Numbered from the stretch's first letter, positions 16,921 to 25,699 are shown. The stretch is DNA of 64,000 bases from CAVQBC01 sp963848415 (GCA_963848415.1 CAWKDN010000002.1:496001-560000); one strand, 5' to 3'. Program-made: numbers and translations. The notes: generated by a model not told the origin, from the sequence alone.

Positions 16921-18245
16921 GGGGTGTCGGTCCTCTTCTGGTCGTCGTCGTTCGTGGGGGCCGGGGCGTCGGCGGGAGCCGGGGCGTCGACGGGAGCCGG
17001 GGCGTCGGCGGCGTCCGCCGCCTCGGGGGCGGGCGGCGCCTCGGGGGCGGGCGGCGCCTCGAGCGGCACCTCCGGCTCGGCCGGGACGTCCACCGGCGGG
17101 TCGGCCGGCGCCTCCTCCGCCGCGGCGGGCGGGGCGGGCGCGTCGGTCGCCGTGTCGCTCGCGGGCGAGCCGGCGCCGGCCGCCGCGCCGGCGCCCTGGG
17201 GCACCTGCTCGCCGGCGTCGGGGTTCTGGCGCTCGCGCTGGGGCGGCCCGGGGCTGCCGGCCGCGGGGGCGGCGGGCTCGTCGGCGGCCTGCGCGGCGGC
17301 GGTCGCCTCGGCGGCGCGCCGGCCCTCGGGCTCGATCGGCTGCTCGGCGACCGCGGCGGCCACCTGCGCCTCGGCCTCGTCGCGCGTGGCGCCCTCGGGC
17401 GTCTGGGTGCGCGCCTCGGTGGCGGCCAGGGCCTCCTGGCGCGCCTGCTCCTCGGCCTCCTGGCGGGCCTGCTCCTCCTCGGCCTCGCGCCGCGCGCGCT
17501 CCTCGGCCTCGCGGCGGGCCTGCTCCTCGGCCTCCAGGCGGGCGCGCTCCTCCTCGGCGCGGAAGGTCTGATGGCCGCGCGCGACCACGTCGCCGACGGC
17601 CTGGGTGACCAGCGCGCAGGAGCGAATCGCGTCGTCGTTGCCGGGGATGATGAAGTCGATCCCGTCGGGGTCCACGTTCGTGTCGACCAGGCCGATGATC
17701 GGGATGCGCAGGCGCTGGGCCTCGCGGACGGCGATCTCCTCGGTCTTGAGGTCGACGACGAACATCGCGTCGGGCACCCGCGCCATGTTCTTCACGCCGC
17801 CGAGGTTGGCCCGCAGCTTGGCCAGGTCGGCCTCGGCGGCCAGGCGCTCGCGGGTGGGCAGAAGCCCGAGCTGGTTGTCGGCCTCGAAGCGCTCGAGGTC
17901 GTGCAGGCGCCGGATGCGCTGAGAGATGGTCTGGTAGTTGGTGAGCAGGCCGCCCAGCCAGCGGTGGTTGACGTAGGGCATGCCCGCCGCCTCGGCGGTC
18001 TCCTTGATCGCGTCGCGCGCCTGCTTCTTGGTGCCGACGAACAGCACCGTGCCGCCGCGGGCGGCGATGCCGCTCGCGAACTGGCGCGCCTGCTCGAGCA
18101 GCGCTTCGGTCTTGAGGAGATCGATGATGTAGATGCCGCCGCGCTCGCCGAAGATGAAGCGGCGCATCTTGGGGTTCCACCGGCGCGTCTGGTGACCGAA
18201 GTGGACGCCGGCCTCCAGCAGCTCTCTGATGCCGACCTGGGCCAT
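16917..18245 (-). CDS. rpsB: ribosomal protein S2 with a ~210-residue disordered C-terminal extension
   Basis: Residues 1-228 are a normal S2: VGIRELLEAGVHFGHQTRRWNPKM at the N-terminus, then the FVGTKKQARDAI and HRWLGGLLTN blocks and PIIGLVDTNVDPDGIDFIIPGNDDAIRS. S2 joins the 30S last and is needed for mRNA binding. Residues about 229-275 form a charged helix of repeated EEQARREAEER-like units. About 276-442 are Ala/Pro/Glu-rich and low in complexity. Most bacterial S2 proteins are 230-300 aa. The ATG at 18245 has GGGAG about 8 nt upstream. Confidence 0.96.
   Translation of the reverse strand: MAQVGIRELLEAGVHFGHQTRRWNPKMRRFIFGERGGIYIIDLLKTEALLEQARQFASGIAARGGTVLFVGTKKQARDAIKETAEAAGMPYVNHRWLGGLLTNYQTISQRIRRLHDLERFEADNQLGLLPTRERLAAEADLAKLRANLGGVKNMARVPDAMFVVDLKTEEIAVREAQRLRIPIIGLVDTNVDPDGIDFIIPGNDDAIRSCALVTQAVGDVVARGHQTFRAEEERARLEAEEQARREAEERARREAEEEQARQEAEEQARQEALAATEARTQTPEGATRDEAEAQVAAAVAEQPIEPEGRRAAEATAAAQAADEPAAPAAGSPGPPQRERQNPDAGEQVPQGAGAAAGAGSPASDTATDAPAPPAAAEEAPADPPVDVPAEPEVPLEAPPAPEAPPAPEAADAADAPAPVDAPAPADAPAPTNDDDQKRTDTP
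16963..17056. repeat. 18-bp in-frame tandem repeats in the rpsB tail
   Basis: Three 18-bp units beginning GGGGCGTCGRCGG lie at 16963-16980, 16981-16998 and 16999-17016. An exact 18-bp duplication (CCTCGGGGGCGGGCGGCG) follows at 17021-17038 and 17039-17056. All are multiples of three and keep the frame, so copy-number slippage would only lengthen or shorten the Ala/Pro tail of S2. Confidence 0.75.
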
Positions 18246-18309
18246 GGGTGCTTCTCCCTTTTCGTATGGAAGTGGAACTGCGCCCGGGTGGAGTTGGGAG
18301 GAGTGCGGA

Positions 18310-18330
18310 CCCGGCGCTGGCTGCGCCGGG
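18310..18330 (-). promoter_or_regulatory. perfect 8-bp hairpin in the rluD-rpsB gap
   Basis: CCCGGCGC (18310-18317) and GCGCCGGG (18323-18330) pair around a 5-nt loop. The hairpin lies in the 144-nt gap between rluD and rpsB, 64 nt before the rpsB start. It could end rluD transcription or be part of an S2 autoregulatory leader; rpsB leaders are known targets of S2 in several bacteria. No clear -35/-10 pair was found in this gap. Confidence 0.45.
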
Positions 18331-18389
18331 CAGGGCCGCGGATCTCCCAGGGTTGGAGGATCACCCGGGATAGGGAACAGAGGACCCCT

Positions 18390-19289
18390 TCAGTCTACCG
18401 CCGCCTCCGCGCGCGCGAGCGCCGCCGCCAGGTCGGCCGGCAGCGGCGCGCGCAGGTCCAGCGGCGCGCCGGTCGCGGGGTGCGCGAAGGCGAGGCGCTC
18501 GGCGTGCAGGAACTGGCGCTCGAGCCCGAGCCGGCCGGCGATCCCGTAGTCCGGGTCGCCGAGCACCGGATGGCCGATCGCCTCCAGGTGTGCGCGGATC
18601 TGGTGGGTGCGGCCGGTCTGCAGGCGGACGCGCAGCAGCGTGACGCCCGGCAGCGCCGCCTCGGTGGCGAAGTGCGTCACCGCCGGCCGCGGGTCGTCGG
18701 TGTCGGTCGACATGCGCGTGCGCACGCGGCGGTCGCGGCCGAGCGGCGCGTCGATCGTGCCGGCGCGCGCGCCCGGGCGGCCGAGCACCAGCGCGAGGTA
18801 CTCGCGCGTCACCTCGCGCGCGGCGAGCATCCGCTGCAGGGCGGCGTAGGCGGCGTCCGTACGGGCGACGACCATCAGGCCGGAGGTGTCGCGGTCCAGG
18901 CGGTGCACGATGCCGGGGCGCTCGTGGTCCTCTCCCCCGCCCGCCCGGCCCGCCAGCGCCTGCACGAGCGTGCCCTCGCGGTGCCCGTGGCCCGGATGCA
19001 CGACCACGCCGGCGGGCTTGTCGACGACGAGCAGGTGGTCGTCCTCGTAGGCGAGCGCGAACGGCGCGTCGGGCACGTCGCCCGCCGCCGCGGGCGGCGC
19101 CGGTGCGACCGTCACGCGCGCGCCCGCCACGAGCGCGTGGCGCTTGGGCCGCTCGGCGCCGTCGACGCGCACGCGGCCCGCGTCGATCAGCTTCTGCGCC
19201 GCTGCGCGCGAGCCGGCGTGGGCCGCCAGGAAGACGTCGAGCCGCTCGCCGGCGGCCGCGGCCGGGACGGTCAGCTCGGTCTCAGCCAT
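18390..19289 (-). CDS. rluD: 23S rRNA pseudouridine synthase, RluD family
   Basis: A 299-aa RluA/RluD-type pseudouridine synthase. The N-terminal S4-like RNA-binding domain is residues 1-70 (ERLDVFLAAHAGSRAAAQKLIDAGRVRVDG). The catalytic motif HRLDRDTSGL near residue 128 holds the nucleophilic Asp. LQTGRTHQIRAHLEAIGHPVLGD is the conserved C-terminal block. It probably modifies helix 69 of 23S rRNA, but closely related RluA/RluC specificities cannot be excluded. The ATG overlaps the lspA end by 8 nt. Confidence 0.92.
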   Translation of the reverse strand: MAETELTVPAAAAGERLDVFLAAHAGSRAAAQKLIDAGRVRVDGAERPKRHALVAGARVTVAPAPPAAAGDVPDAPFALAYEDDHLLVVDKPAGVVVHPGHGHREGTLVQALAGRAGGGEDHERPGIVHRLDRDTSGLMVVARTDAAYAALQRMLAAREVTREYLALVLGRPGARAGTIDAPLGRDRRVRTRMSTDTDDPRPAVTHFATEAALPGVTLLRVRLQTGRTHQIRAHLEAIGHPVLGDPDYGIAGRLGLERQFLHAERLAFAHPATGAPLDLRAPLPADLAAALARAEAAVD

Positions 19290-19782
19290 CCTCGGCGGCG
19301 GCCGCCTCGCGGGCGCGGGCCTCGCGCTCGCGCCGGCGCGGCGGGCCCTCCATGACGTACAGCAGCGACAGCACGCCGATCGTGATCGCGATGTCGGCCA
19401 CGTTGAACGCCGGCCAGAAGGAGGGGTCGATGAAGTCGGTCACCGAGCCCTGCCCGATGCGGTCGATCAGGTTGCCCGCCGCGCCGCCGACCAGCAGGCC
19501 GACCGGCAGCCAGACCAGCGGGCGCGCGGTGTGGGTGAGGAAGAAGGCGACCAGGCCGATCAGCGCGGCGAGGACCAGCACGGTCACCAGCGCGCCGCCG
19601 CCGGCGAACAGGCCGAACGCGACGCCGGTGTTGCGGACGTTGACGAGCTCGAGCCCCGGGATGACCTTGACGACCTCCCCCGGCCCGATGGACGCGGTGA
19701 CGATCGCCTTGATCGCCTGGTCGGCGATCACGACGGCGGCGCCGACGGCGAGCGCCAGCCACGCCGAGCGCCCGCGCGTCAA
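19282..19782 (-). CDS. lspA: prolipoprotein signal peptidase
   Basis: LspA cleaves lipoprotein signal peptides after lipidation; XylF in this window would be a substrate. The 166-aa product has four membrane helices. The catalytic Asp residues lie in GGAAGNLIDRI and FNVADIAITIG, and NVRNTGVAFG is the third conserved block. The likely start is TTG at 19782, which overlaps the yggT stop (TTGA); no ATG or GTG fits better. An acidic/basic cytoplasmic tail of about 20 residues follows the last helix. Confidence 0.93.
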   Translation of the reverse strand: MTRGRSAWLALAVGAAVVIADQAIKAIVTASIGPGEVVKVIPGLELVNVRNTGVAFGLFAGGGALVTVLVLAALIGLVAFFLTHTARPLVWLPVGLLVGGAAGNLIDRIGQGSVTDFIDPSFWPAFNVADIAITIGVLSLLYVMEGPPRRREREARAREAAAAEDG

Positions 19783-20081
19783 CCGCGGATCAGCCCGACC
19801 ACGATCGAGCCGCCGATCTGGAGGACCAGGATGGCGATCATCGGGCTGAGGTCGAGCGGGCCGATCTGCAGCCCGAGCCGCCGGAAGACCCGCAGGAACG
19901 GCTCCGAGACGTCGCGCAGGAAGTCCAGGATCGCGCTCAGCGCGCGGTTGTAGGGCACACGGGCGCCGAGCGAGAAGACCAGCGAGGCGACGACCCAGCC
20001 GACGATGCACAACGTGTAGACGAGGATCAGCGCGCCGAGGAAGTCGGCGATCTGGTCGCGGACGGCGGCGTAGACGAACAT
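19779..20081 (-). CDS. YggT-family membrane protein
   Basis: A 100-aa protein with two hydrophobic segments (about residues 13-37 and 78-97) flanking a short loop with VSEPFLRVFRRLGLQIGPLDLSPMI. This loop, especially the SEPxLxPxR...GxxDxSP pattern, defines the YggT family. In actinobacteria it sits beside sepF in the cell-division region. Its role is unknown; osmotic or division functions have been proposed for relatives. It overlaps proC by 1 nt (TGATG) and lspA by 4 nt. Confidence 0.9.
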   Translation of the reverse strand: MFVYAAVRDQIADFLGALILVYTLCIVGWVVASLVFSLGARVPYNRALSAILDFLRDVSEPFLRVFRRLGLQIGPLDLSPMIAILVLQIGGSIVVGLIRG

Positions 20082-20842
20082 CAGGCCTCCAGGATGGCGT
20101 CCATGGCCGACTGGAACGCCGGTCGCACGCCGCCGCGCTCGAGCGCGGCCAGCCCGCGCGCCGTCGTGCCGCCGGGCGAGGCCACCGCGCGGCGCACCGC
20201 GAGCGTGTCGTAGCCGCCCGCCCGCAGCAGCTCAGCGGTGCCGGCCATCGTCTCGTTGACCAGCACGGACGCCTGTGCGGGCGAGAGGCCGGCGCGGATC
20301 CCCGCGTCGACCTGGGCCTCGACCAGCAGCGCCCAGTACGCCGGACCCACGCCGTGCGACGCGCCGGCGGCGACCATCAGGCGCTCGGGCAGCGCGACGA
20401 CCGTGCCGACGCGCGCGAACAGGTCGCGGATCGCAGGCCGCAGCTCGTCCTCGCCCGGCGCGGGGTCGCCGTCGGGCTCGGCCAGCGCGCAGACGCCCTT
20501 GCGCAGCGCCACGGGCGTGTTCGGCTCGACCCGGAAGACCGGGGTGCCCGGGTAGGCGGCGCGCACGTCTGCCTGCGGCGTGCGGGCCAGGAGGGAGACG
20601 ATCGCCTTGGCCTCAGCGCCGATCTCGCCCGCGACCTGCGCGAGCTGGGCCGGCTTGTGAGCGAGGATCACGACGTCGGCGCGGGCGGCGAGCTCGGCGT
20701 TGGAGTCAAGCGCCTCGCCGCCGAGCTCGTCGGCCAGGGCGGCGGCGCGACCGGAGCCGGTGTCGGTGCACAGCACGGGGTCGCCCCAGCCGCGCGCCAG
20801 CGCGGAGGCCATGTTCCCGGATCCGACGAAGCCGATCTGCAT
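20081..20842 (-). CDS. proC: pyrroline-5-carboxylate reductase
   Basis: ProC reduces P5C to proline with NAD(P)H. The 253-aa protein has the Rossmann motif IGFVGSGNMASALARGW, VILAHKPAQLAQV, the RVEPNTPVALRKGV segment, and the C-terminal signature ASPGGTTARGLAALERGGVR. It lies between sepF and yggT, the usual actinobacterial arrangement. The ATG at 20842 is 28 nt after the sepF stop. Identity is secure. Confidence 0.96.
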   Translation of the reverse strand: MQIGFVGSGNMASALARGWGDPVLCTDTGSGRAAALADELGGEALDSNAELAARADVVILAHKPAQLAQVAGEIGAEAKAIVSLLARTPQADVRAAYPGTPVFRVEPNTPVALRKGVCALAEPDGDPAPGEDELRPAIRDLFARVGTVVALPERLMVAAGASHGVGPAYWALLVEAQVDAGIRAGLSPAQASVLVNETMAGTAELLRAGGYDTLAVRRAVASPGGTTARGLAALERGGVRPAFQSAMDAILEA

Positions 20843-20870
20843 GAGGGCCGGAGAGGCTACCCCTCGCAGG

Positions 20871-21440
20871 TCAGGACTGGTTGAAGAAGCCCTTCTCGAT
20901 CAACCGCGCGCGCTCCTCGGCGGAGACCTGCACGTCGCGCGGGGTGAGCAGGAAGACCTTGTCGGCGATCCGCTGCATGCCGCCGTCCAGCGCGTAGGTC
21001 AGGCCGGAGGCGAAGTCGATCAGCCGCTTGGAGAGCTCCGTGTCCGAGCTCTGCAGGTTGAGGATCACCGGGATGTCGGACTTGAACTTGTCCGCCACGT
21101 CCTGGGCGTCGTTGAACGACTTCGGGATGACGAGGTGCACGCGTACCTCCCCGCGGCCGTTGGCCGCTCGGCCGGTCCCGACGGGACGCAGCACGCCGGT
21201 GCGCCGCTCGGAGGGCGCGTCGTCGGCGAAGATGTCGTCGATCTCGTCGCGCCGGCGGCGGGACTGCAGGCGACGCACGTTCGGGCGCTCGCGGTAGCGG
21301 TCCTCCATCTCCGACTCCGCCTCGCGCGGCGGCGGGGCGGGCGGCTCGTCGTACTCGTCGTCGTAGGCGTAGGCGTCGCGGTCCTCGGTCGCGAGGCCGA
21401 AGTAGACGAGCGTGCGGTGCCAGGTGTCCTTGAGTGCCAT
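20871..21440 (-). CDS. sepF: cell division protein SepF
   Basis: SepF tethers FtsZ to the membrane and aligns the Z-ring in actinobacteria and firmicutes. In the 189-aa product, residues 1-15 form the amphipathic membrane-binding helix region. About 20-90 are an acidic/basic linker, and about 95-180 are the SepF fold: VHLVIPKSFNDAQDVADKFK, VILNLQSSDTELSKRLIDFASGLTYALDG and KVFLLTP. It is the only clear division gene here; ftsZ should lie outside. Confidence 0.96.
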   Translation of the reverse strand: MALKDTWHRTLVYFGLATEDRDAYAYDDEYDEPPAPPPREAESEMEDRYRERPNVRRLQSRRRRDEIDDIFADDAPSERRTGVLRPVGTGRAANGRGEVRVHLVIPKSFNDAQDVADKFKSDIPVILNLQSSDTELSKRLIDFASGLTYALDGGMQRIADKVFLLTPRDVQVSAEERARLIEKGFFNQS

Positions 21441-21461
21441 TGCGCGATCGGTCGGTCGGGG

Positions 21462-21476
21462 AGCCGGGAACCGGCT
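21462..21476. terminator. small hairpin between yggS and sepF
   Basis: AGCCGG (21462-21467) and CCGGCT (21471-21476) pair around GAA in the 91-nt gap. It may partly terminate or stabilise the pgeF-yggS message upstream of sepF. Confidence 0.35.
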
Positions 21477-21531
21477 GCCGGAAGCTTCGCGGCTGTCCCG
21501 GTTATCCCTGCATTATGCGCGGTCGCCTGGC

Positions 21532-22194
21532 TCAGGCGTACAAGACGCTGCCCAGGCGGACGATCGTGGCGCCCTCCTCGACCGCGACGGCGAAGTCCTG
21601 CGAGGTGCCCATCGACAGCTCGGTCAGCCCGTGCGCGGCCGCCAGCTCGCGCAGGGCGGCGAACGCGGGGCGGCTGGACTCGGGGTCCTCGGTGAAGGGC
21701 GGCATGGTCATCAGGCCGCGCACCGGCACCGGCGCGCGCTCGAGGAACGCCGGCAGCTCGGCGGGCGCGATCCCGGCCTTGCCCTCCTCCCCGGCGACGT
21801 CGACCTCGACGAGGATCGGGTAGTCCGGCGGCGCGTGGCGCTCGAGTTGGCCGAGGGCGGAGTCCGAGGCGACGGAGTGGATGAGCTCGGCGACCGGCAC
21901 GACCTGCTTGACCTTGCGGCTCTGCAGCTGGCCGATGAAGTGCCAGGTGAACGCGCCGGGGTGGGCCTCGGCCTTGGCCGCGAGGTCCTGTGCGCGGTTC
22001 TCGCCCAGCAGCGTCACGCCGGCGTCGGCGAGTACGCCGAGGTCGTCGAGCTCGACGTACTTGACGGCGGCGAGCATGCGGACGTCCGCGGGATCGCGGC
22101 CGCCGCGGCGCGCTGCCGCGGCGATCTCCTCCTGCAGGCGGGCCGCGTTCTCGCGGACCCGGCCGGTGTCGAGCCCGCTGACTACGCGCGCCAC
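21532..22194 (-). CDS. YggS-family PLP homeostasis protein
   Basis: A 220-aa alanine-racemase-fold protein binding pyridoxal phosphate. The Lys for PLP lies in MLAAVKYVE. The LLGENRAQDLAAK and WHFIGQLQSRKVKQV blocks and the C-terminal SMGTSQDFAVAVEEGATIVRLGSVLY are diagnostic. Family members buffer free PLP and affect amino-acid metabolism without racemase activity. The GTG start at 22194 overlaps the end of pgeF by 13 nt. Position next to sepF is conserved in Gram-positive bacteria. Confidence 0.93.
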   Translation of the reverse strand: MARVVSGLDTGRVRENAARLQEEIAAAARRGGRDPADVRMLAAVKYVELDDLGVLADAGVTLLGENRAQDLAAKAEAHPGAFTWHFIGQLQSRKVKQVVPVAELIHSVASDSALGQLERHAPPDYPILVEVDVAGEEGKAGIAPAELPAFLERAPVPVRGLMTMPPFTEDPESSRPAFAALRELAAAHGLTELSMGTSQDFAVAVEEGATIVRLGSVLYA

Positions 22195-22931
22195 ACGACC
22201 CCCGCCTGCCGCCCGGTGGTGCCGCCGTCGCGGCGGTGGGAGAAGAACAGCTCCGGGTCCCCGCAGAGCGTGCAGAGCCCGACGTCGTGGATCTCCTCGA
22301 CGCCCGCCTCGGCGAGGCGGTTGCGCGCGACGGCCTTGAGGTCGAGGTTGCGCTCGCCCCGGCGCGCGTCGTCGCGCGCGAAGGCGGCGTGGACCTCCTC
22401 GCCGACCTCGTAGCAGCAGCCGCCGGCGCCGGGGCCGAGCGCGGCGCTCACCGGGCCGGTCGCGCCGAGCTCGCGCAGCGCCGCGACGCCCTCGGCGACG
22501 ATCCCGCCCGCGAGCCCGCGCCAGCCGCCGTGGACCGCGGCGACGGCGCCGTCGGTGGCGAGCGCGATCGGCAGGCAATCCGCGACGAAGACGAGCGCCG
22601 CGGCGTCGGGGAGGCCGGTCGCCTGGCCGTCCTCCTCGGTGTGCGGGCGCGCCGGCCCTGGCGGCTCGGTGGCGCGGCGCACCGTCGTGCCGTGGACCTG
22701 GCGGCCGTAGAGGAAGCGCTCGCGCGGCAGGCCGACCGCCCCCGCGAGCCGGGCGCGGTTCTCGTCGACCGCCGCGTCGTCGTCGCCGGTCAGCCGCCCG
22801 AGGTTGAGCGAGCGGAACGGGCCGGTCGACACCCCGCCGTGGCGGGTGGAGAAGAGCACGCGGGCGCCGGGGAGGGTGGCGGTGATGTGGCCGTCGGTCC
22901 AGGCGAACGGGGCTGGCAGCGCGGGAGTCAC
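22182..22931 (-). CDS. pgeF: peptidoglycan editing factor PgeF (laccase-domain, DUF152)
   Basis: A 249-aa multicopper-oxidoreductase-like protein. PgeF/YfiH removes mis-incorporated L-Ser from murein precursors, and homologues act on purine nucleosides. The metal-binding His/Cys pattern is present: RQVHGTTV, FVADCLPIAL, AAVHGGWRGLAGG and GPGAGGCCYEV. The GTG at 22931 is chosen because TAGCAT lies 7 nt upstream. The ATG at 22940 overlaps that hexamer and has no ribosome binding site. It heads the pgeF-yggS-sepF-proC-yggT-lspA-rluD string. Confidence 0.92.
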   Translation of the reverse strand: MTPALPAPFAWTDGHITATLPGARVLFSTRHGGVSTGPFRSLNLGRLTGDDDAAVDENRARLAGAVGLPRERFLYGRQVHGTTVRRATEPPGPARPHTEEDGQATGLPDAAALVFVADCLPIALATDGAVAAVHGGWRGLAGGIVAEGVAALRELGATGPVSAALGPGAGGCCYEVGEEVHAAFARDDARRGERNLDLKAVARNRLAEAGVEEIHDVGLCTLCGDPELFFSHRRDGGTTGRQAGVVWRA

Positions 22932-22938
22932 TGGCGCC

Positions 22939-22944
22939 ATGCTA
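22939..22944 (-). promoter_or_regulatory. -10-like TAGCAT for leaderless pgeF
   Basis: TAGCAT on the minus strand ends 7 nt before the GTG of pgeF. No Shine-Dalgarno sequence precedes that start. This hexamer decides between the GTG and the overlapping ATG. Confidence 0.4.
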
Positions 22945-23108
22945 GGACGAAACACCGGCTGGCAAGGGGTGAGGGTGCCGTCCGGGGCGGTCAGCGTCGG
23001 GCGGGACGAGAAGCGCACGTCAGACATGCCGTTCTCGCACCGGTCGGCTGTTCTGGCGCGCTGGCGCTCTGTCCACGCGAGCCGCGCTCCAGCCCCTTGC
23101 TGCCGGGT

Positions 23109-24473
23109 TCAGCCGCACCGCGCCCACACCTCCCACCGAGGAGCGACCGCCACGCGGCGCAACCCCGAAGGCAGCGGCGGCACCAGCTGCCCGCTCACGC
23201 CCATGCCGGCCCGGAACAGCACCGCGGGGGCGACCGCCGGGTCGTCGATGTCCGGCAACGGCACGTCGAGGATCCACGCGACGGCGACGCGCTGGGACTG
23301 CGCCGTGCGGACGACCGCGCACGCCCGTAGCTCCCGCGGCCCGCCGGCGCGCTGGACCACCGTGGCGAGCCCGGTCCGCGCCTCGACGCGCCGGCCGACG
23401 TCGGCGACCTGCGCGCGCAGCGTGCCGGCGGTGACCGCGGCGACCGCCACCACGAGCGCTCCGGCACCCACGGCTCCCCAGCGCCGCCCGCCGAGCCCGA
23501 CCGCGCCGACGCCGCCCAGCACGCACGCGATCGCGGCGGCGGGGACGAGGTAGCGCGGGTTGCCCGCGTAGCCCGCGAGCTGGGTCTCGACGGCGATCAG
23601 CAGCACCCACGCCGCCGCGCCGCCGGCCAGCCACCGCACCGCGCCGCCCGGCCACACGAGCGCCGCCGCGGCCGCCAGCGTCGCGGGCACCGTCACCAGC
23701 TCGACAGCATCGCGTACGACCGCGAGCGCCGGGATCCCGGCGAGCGCCGCGCTCTCCGAGCTGAACGTGCCGCGGGCGGCGTGGGCCGCCTCGAAGGCGC
23801 CGCCAGCGCCCAGCAGGTCGGGACCGAGCCACAGCACCGGCACCGGGGCCACCCCGGCGAGGATGGCGCGGTGGGGCAGCTGACCGCCTCGCCACAGCCA
23901 CACGGCGTAGCCGGCGAGGAAGGGCCAGACCTCCGGGCGCAGCAGCGCCGCCGCCACGACCAGGCCCAGCGCCCACCCCCACCGCCGCTCGAGGTGCGCG
24001 AGCACCGCCCACAGGACGGCGGCGGCGAGCAACCCCTCGGAGTTGGCCAGCGCGGCGTTGTAGAGCCACCACGGCCCCAGCGCCATCGCCAGCGCCGCGG
24101 CGGCGCCCGCCGCCGTCCCGCCGAGCCGGCGACCGAGCGCGGCGGCGCCCGCCAGCGCGAGCAGCCCGCCGGCGCGAGCGACGACCGCCCACAGCTCGGG
24201 CGCCGCGTCGCCCGCGGCGGCCAGCGCGGTCGTGAACAGCACCGGCAGCGGCTTCCACGACGGGCCGGAGCTGGTGTCCAGCTCGAGCCGCGTCACCTCG
24301 CGTCCCCAGATCAGCCATGCCCACGGGTCGAAGGCGAGCGCCCACGGGCCGAGCAGCGAGAGCGCGGCCAGCGCGAGACAGGCCACAACGAGGACAGTGG
24401 CCCACGGCCACACTGGGCGGGCGGCCGGGCTCGGCACGCCGACGGGCACGCGACCGGCGGTGGTGGCGGTCAC
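23109..24473 (-). CDS. polytopic membrane protein, probable GT-C-type glycosyltransferase
   Basis: A 454-aa protein with roughly ten or eleven hydrophobic helices. After the first helix a loop reads FDPWAWLIWGREV then LDTSSGPSWKPLPV, with an Asp early in the first loop as in GT-C glycosyltransferases (mannosyltransferase/DUF2029 types). The last 90 residues form a soluble C-terminal domain. The GTG start overlaps the cca stop by 4 nt, so the two are cotranscribed, with no evident functional link. I cannot name a donor or acceptor. Family placement is inferred from topology and loop pattern. Confidence 0.7.
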   Translation of the reverse strand: MTATTAGRVPVGVPSPAARPVWPWATVLVVACLALAALSLLGPWALAFDPWAWLIWGREVTRLELDTSSGPSWKPLPVLFTTALAAAGDAAPELWAVVARAGGLLALAGAAALGRRLGGTAAGAAAALAMALGPWWLYNAALANSEGLLAAAVLWAVLAHLERRWGWALGLVVAAALLRPEVWPFLAGYAVWLWRGGQLPHRAILAGVAPVPVLWLGPDLLGAGGAFEAAHAARGTFSSESAALAGIPALAVVRDAVELVTVPATLAAAAALVWPGGAVRWLAGGAAAWVLLIAVETQLAGYAGNPRYLVPAAAIACVLGGVGAVGLGGRRWGAVGAGALVVAVAAVTAGTLRAQVADVGRRVEARTGLATVVQRAGGPRELRACAVVRTAQSQRVAVAWILDVPLPDIDDPAVAPAVLFRAGMGVSGQLVPPLPSGLRRVAVAPRWEVWARCG

Positions 24474-25699
24474 CCGGCGGCCGCCAGCGCAGCCCGCAGC
24501 TGCGCCTCGCGGTCGGGCGCGCGCCCGTCGAGCGCCGCGGCCAGCGCCGCGTCCAGCCCGCGTCCCACGGCCGGGCCGGAGAGCCCGGCGGCGAGCAGGT
24601 CGCGGCCGTCGATGGCCGCGCGCACGTGGCGCAGCTCGCCGAGCCAGCTGGCCGCCGCGGCGGCGGCCGGCTCGCCGCCGAGCGCGCCCGCCAGCGCGAC
24701 GGTCTCCGGGCGCTCGCGCCGCAGGAGCCGCCACAGAAACGACGGCGCCGCCGCGGGGCCCAGCCGGCGCAGCTCCTCACCGAGCCCGCCGGCCCGCGCG
24801 GCCGACTCGACGACCGCGTCGCGCTCGTCCGCCGGCAGGCCGAGCCGGTCGAGCCGCCCGCCCAGTGCGCCCGGCGCGAGCGCGAGCACGCTCGTGGCCA
24901 GCGCCACGGCGCCGGCGCGCGCGTCGGGCGGCGCGAGCGCCAGCGCCCGCTCGGCGAGCCCGGGGTCGACCTCGAAGCCGCCGCCCAGCAGCGCCTCGCC
25001 GAGCCCGCAGGCGCCGAGCGCCGACAGCGCCGCCGGCTGGGGCTCGGCGAGCAGCAGGCGCAGCTCGGCGCCGAGCCGCGGGCCGGTCACCGTCTCCGGC
25101 GCACCGCCGGCGACCGCCGCCGCCGCCAGCCGCGCCGTGGCGGGATCGGCGTCGAAGCCGAGCCGGGCGGCATAGCGCGCGAGCCGCAGCAGCCGGGTCG
25201 GGTCGTCGGTGAACGAGCCGTCGTGGAGCACCCGCAACCGTCCCGCCGCCAGGTCCTCCCGCGCGCCGGGGACCGCGGTCACCCGCCCGTCGTCGAGCGC
25301 GACCGCCATCGCGTTGACGGCGAAGTCGCGCCGAGCGAGGTCGTCCGCGAGCGTCGCCCCCAGCTCGACGTCGGGCAGCGCGCCGGGGCGGGCGTAGCGC
25401 TCGCGGCGGGCAGCCGCGAGGTCGACCGTCGCGCCCGGAGCGCAGACCGTCGCCGTACCGAAGCGCTCGTGGCGCGTCACGACCGCGCCGCCGAGCCGAG
25501 TCGCCGCCCGCTCGGCGACCGTCTCGACGTCCCCCTCGACCACGAGGTCGAGCTCGCGCGGCTCGCGGTCCAGCAGCAGATCGCGCACCGCGCCGCCCAC
25601 CGCGTGCACCCCCGGCTCGCCGGCCAGGGCGCCCACCACCGGCCCCGTGCCGGGCAGCGCCCGCAGGCGTTCGAGCAGCGCGTCCTCGGGTGCGGTCAC
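24470..25699 (-). CDS. tRNA nucleotidyltransferase / poly(A) polymerase family protein
   Basis: A 409-aa class II nucleotidyltransferase. The head domain has VHAVGGAVRDLLLDREPRELDLVVEG, giving the catalytic DxD-like pair, then ARRDFAVNAMAV and the RFTDDPTRLLRLARYAARLGF-type motif (here SFTDDPTRLLRLARY). The C-terminal half is Ala/Leu-rich helices and diverges from typical CCA enzymes. It could be the CCA-adding enzyme or an A-adding paralogue; actinobacteria usually keep a separate cca with an HD domain, which is not visible here. The GTG start at 25699 is divergent from the PQQ gene. Confidence 0.82.
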   Translation of the reverse strand: MTAPEDALLERLRALPGTGPVVGALAGEPGVHAVGGAVRDLLLDREPRELDLVVEGDVETVAERAATRLGGAVVTRHERFGTATVCAPGATVDLAAARRERYARPGALPDVELGATLADDLARRDFAVNAMAVALDDGRVTAVPGAREDLAAGRLRVLHDGSFTDDPTRLLRLARYAARLGFDADPATARLAAAAVAGGAPETVTGPRLGAELRLLLAEPQPAALSALGACGLGEALLGGGFEVDPGLAERALALAPPDARAGAVALATSVLALAPGALGGRLDRLGLPADERDAVVESAARAGGLGEELRRLGPAAAPSFLWRLLRRERPETVALAGALGGEPAAAAAASWLGELRHVRAAIDGRDLLAAGLSGPAVGRGLDAALAAALDGRAPDREAQLRAALAAAG

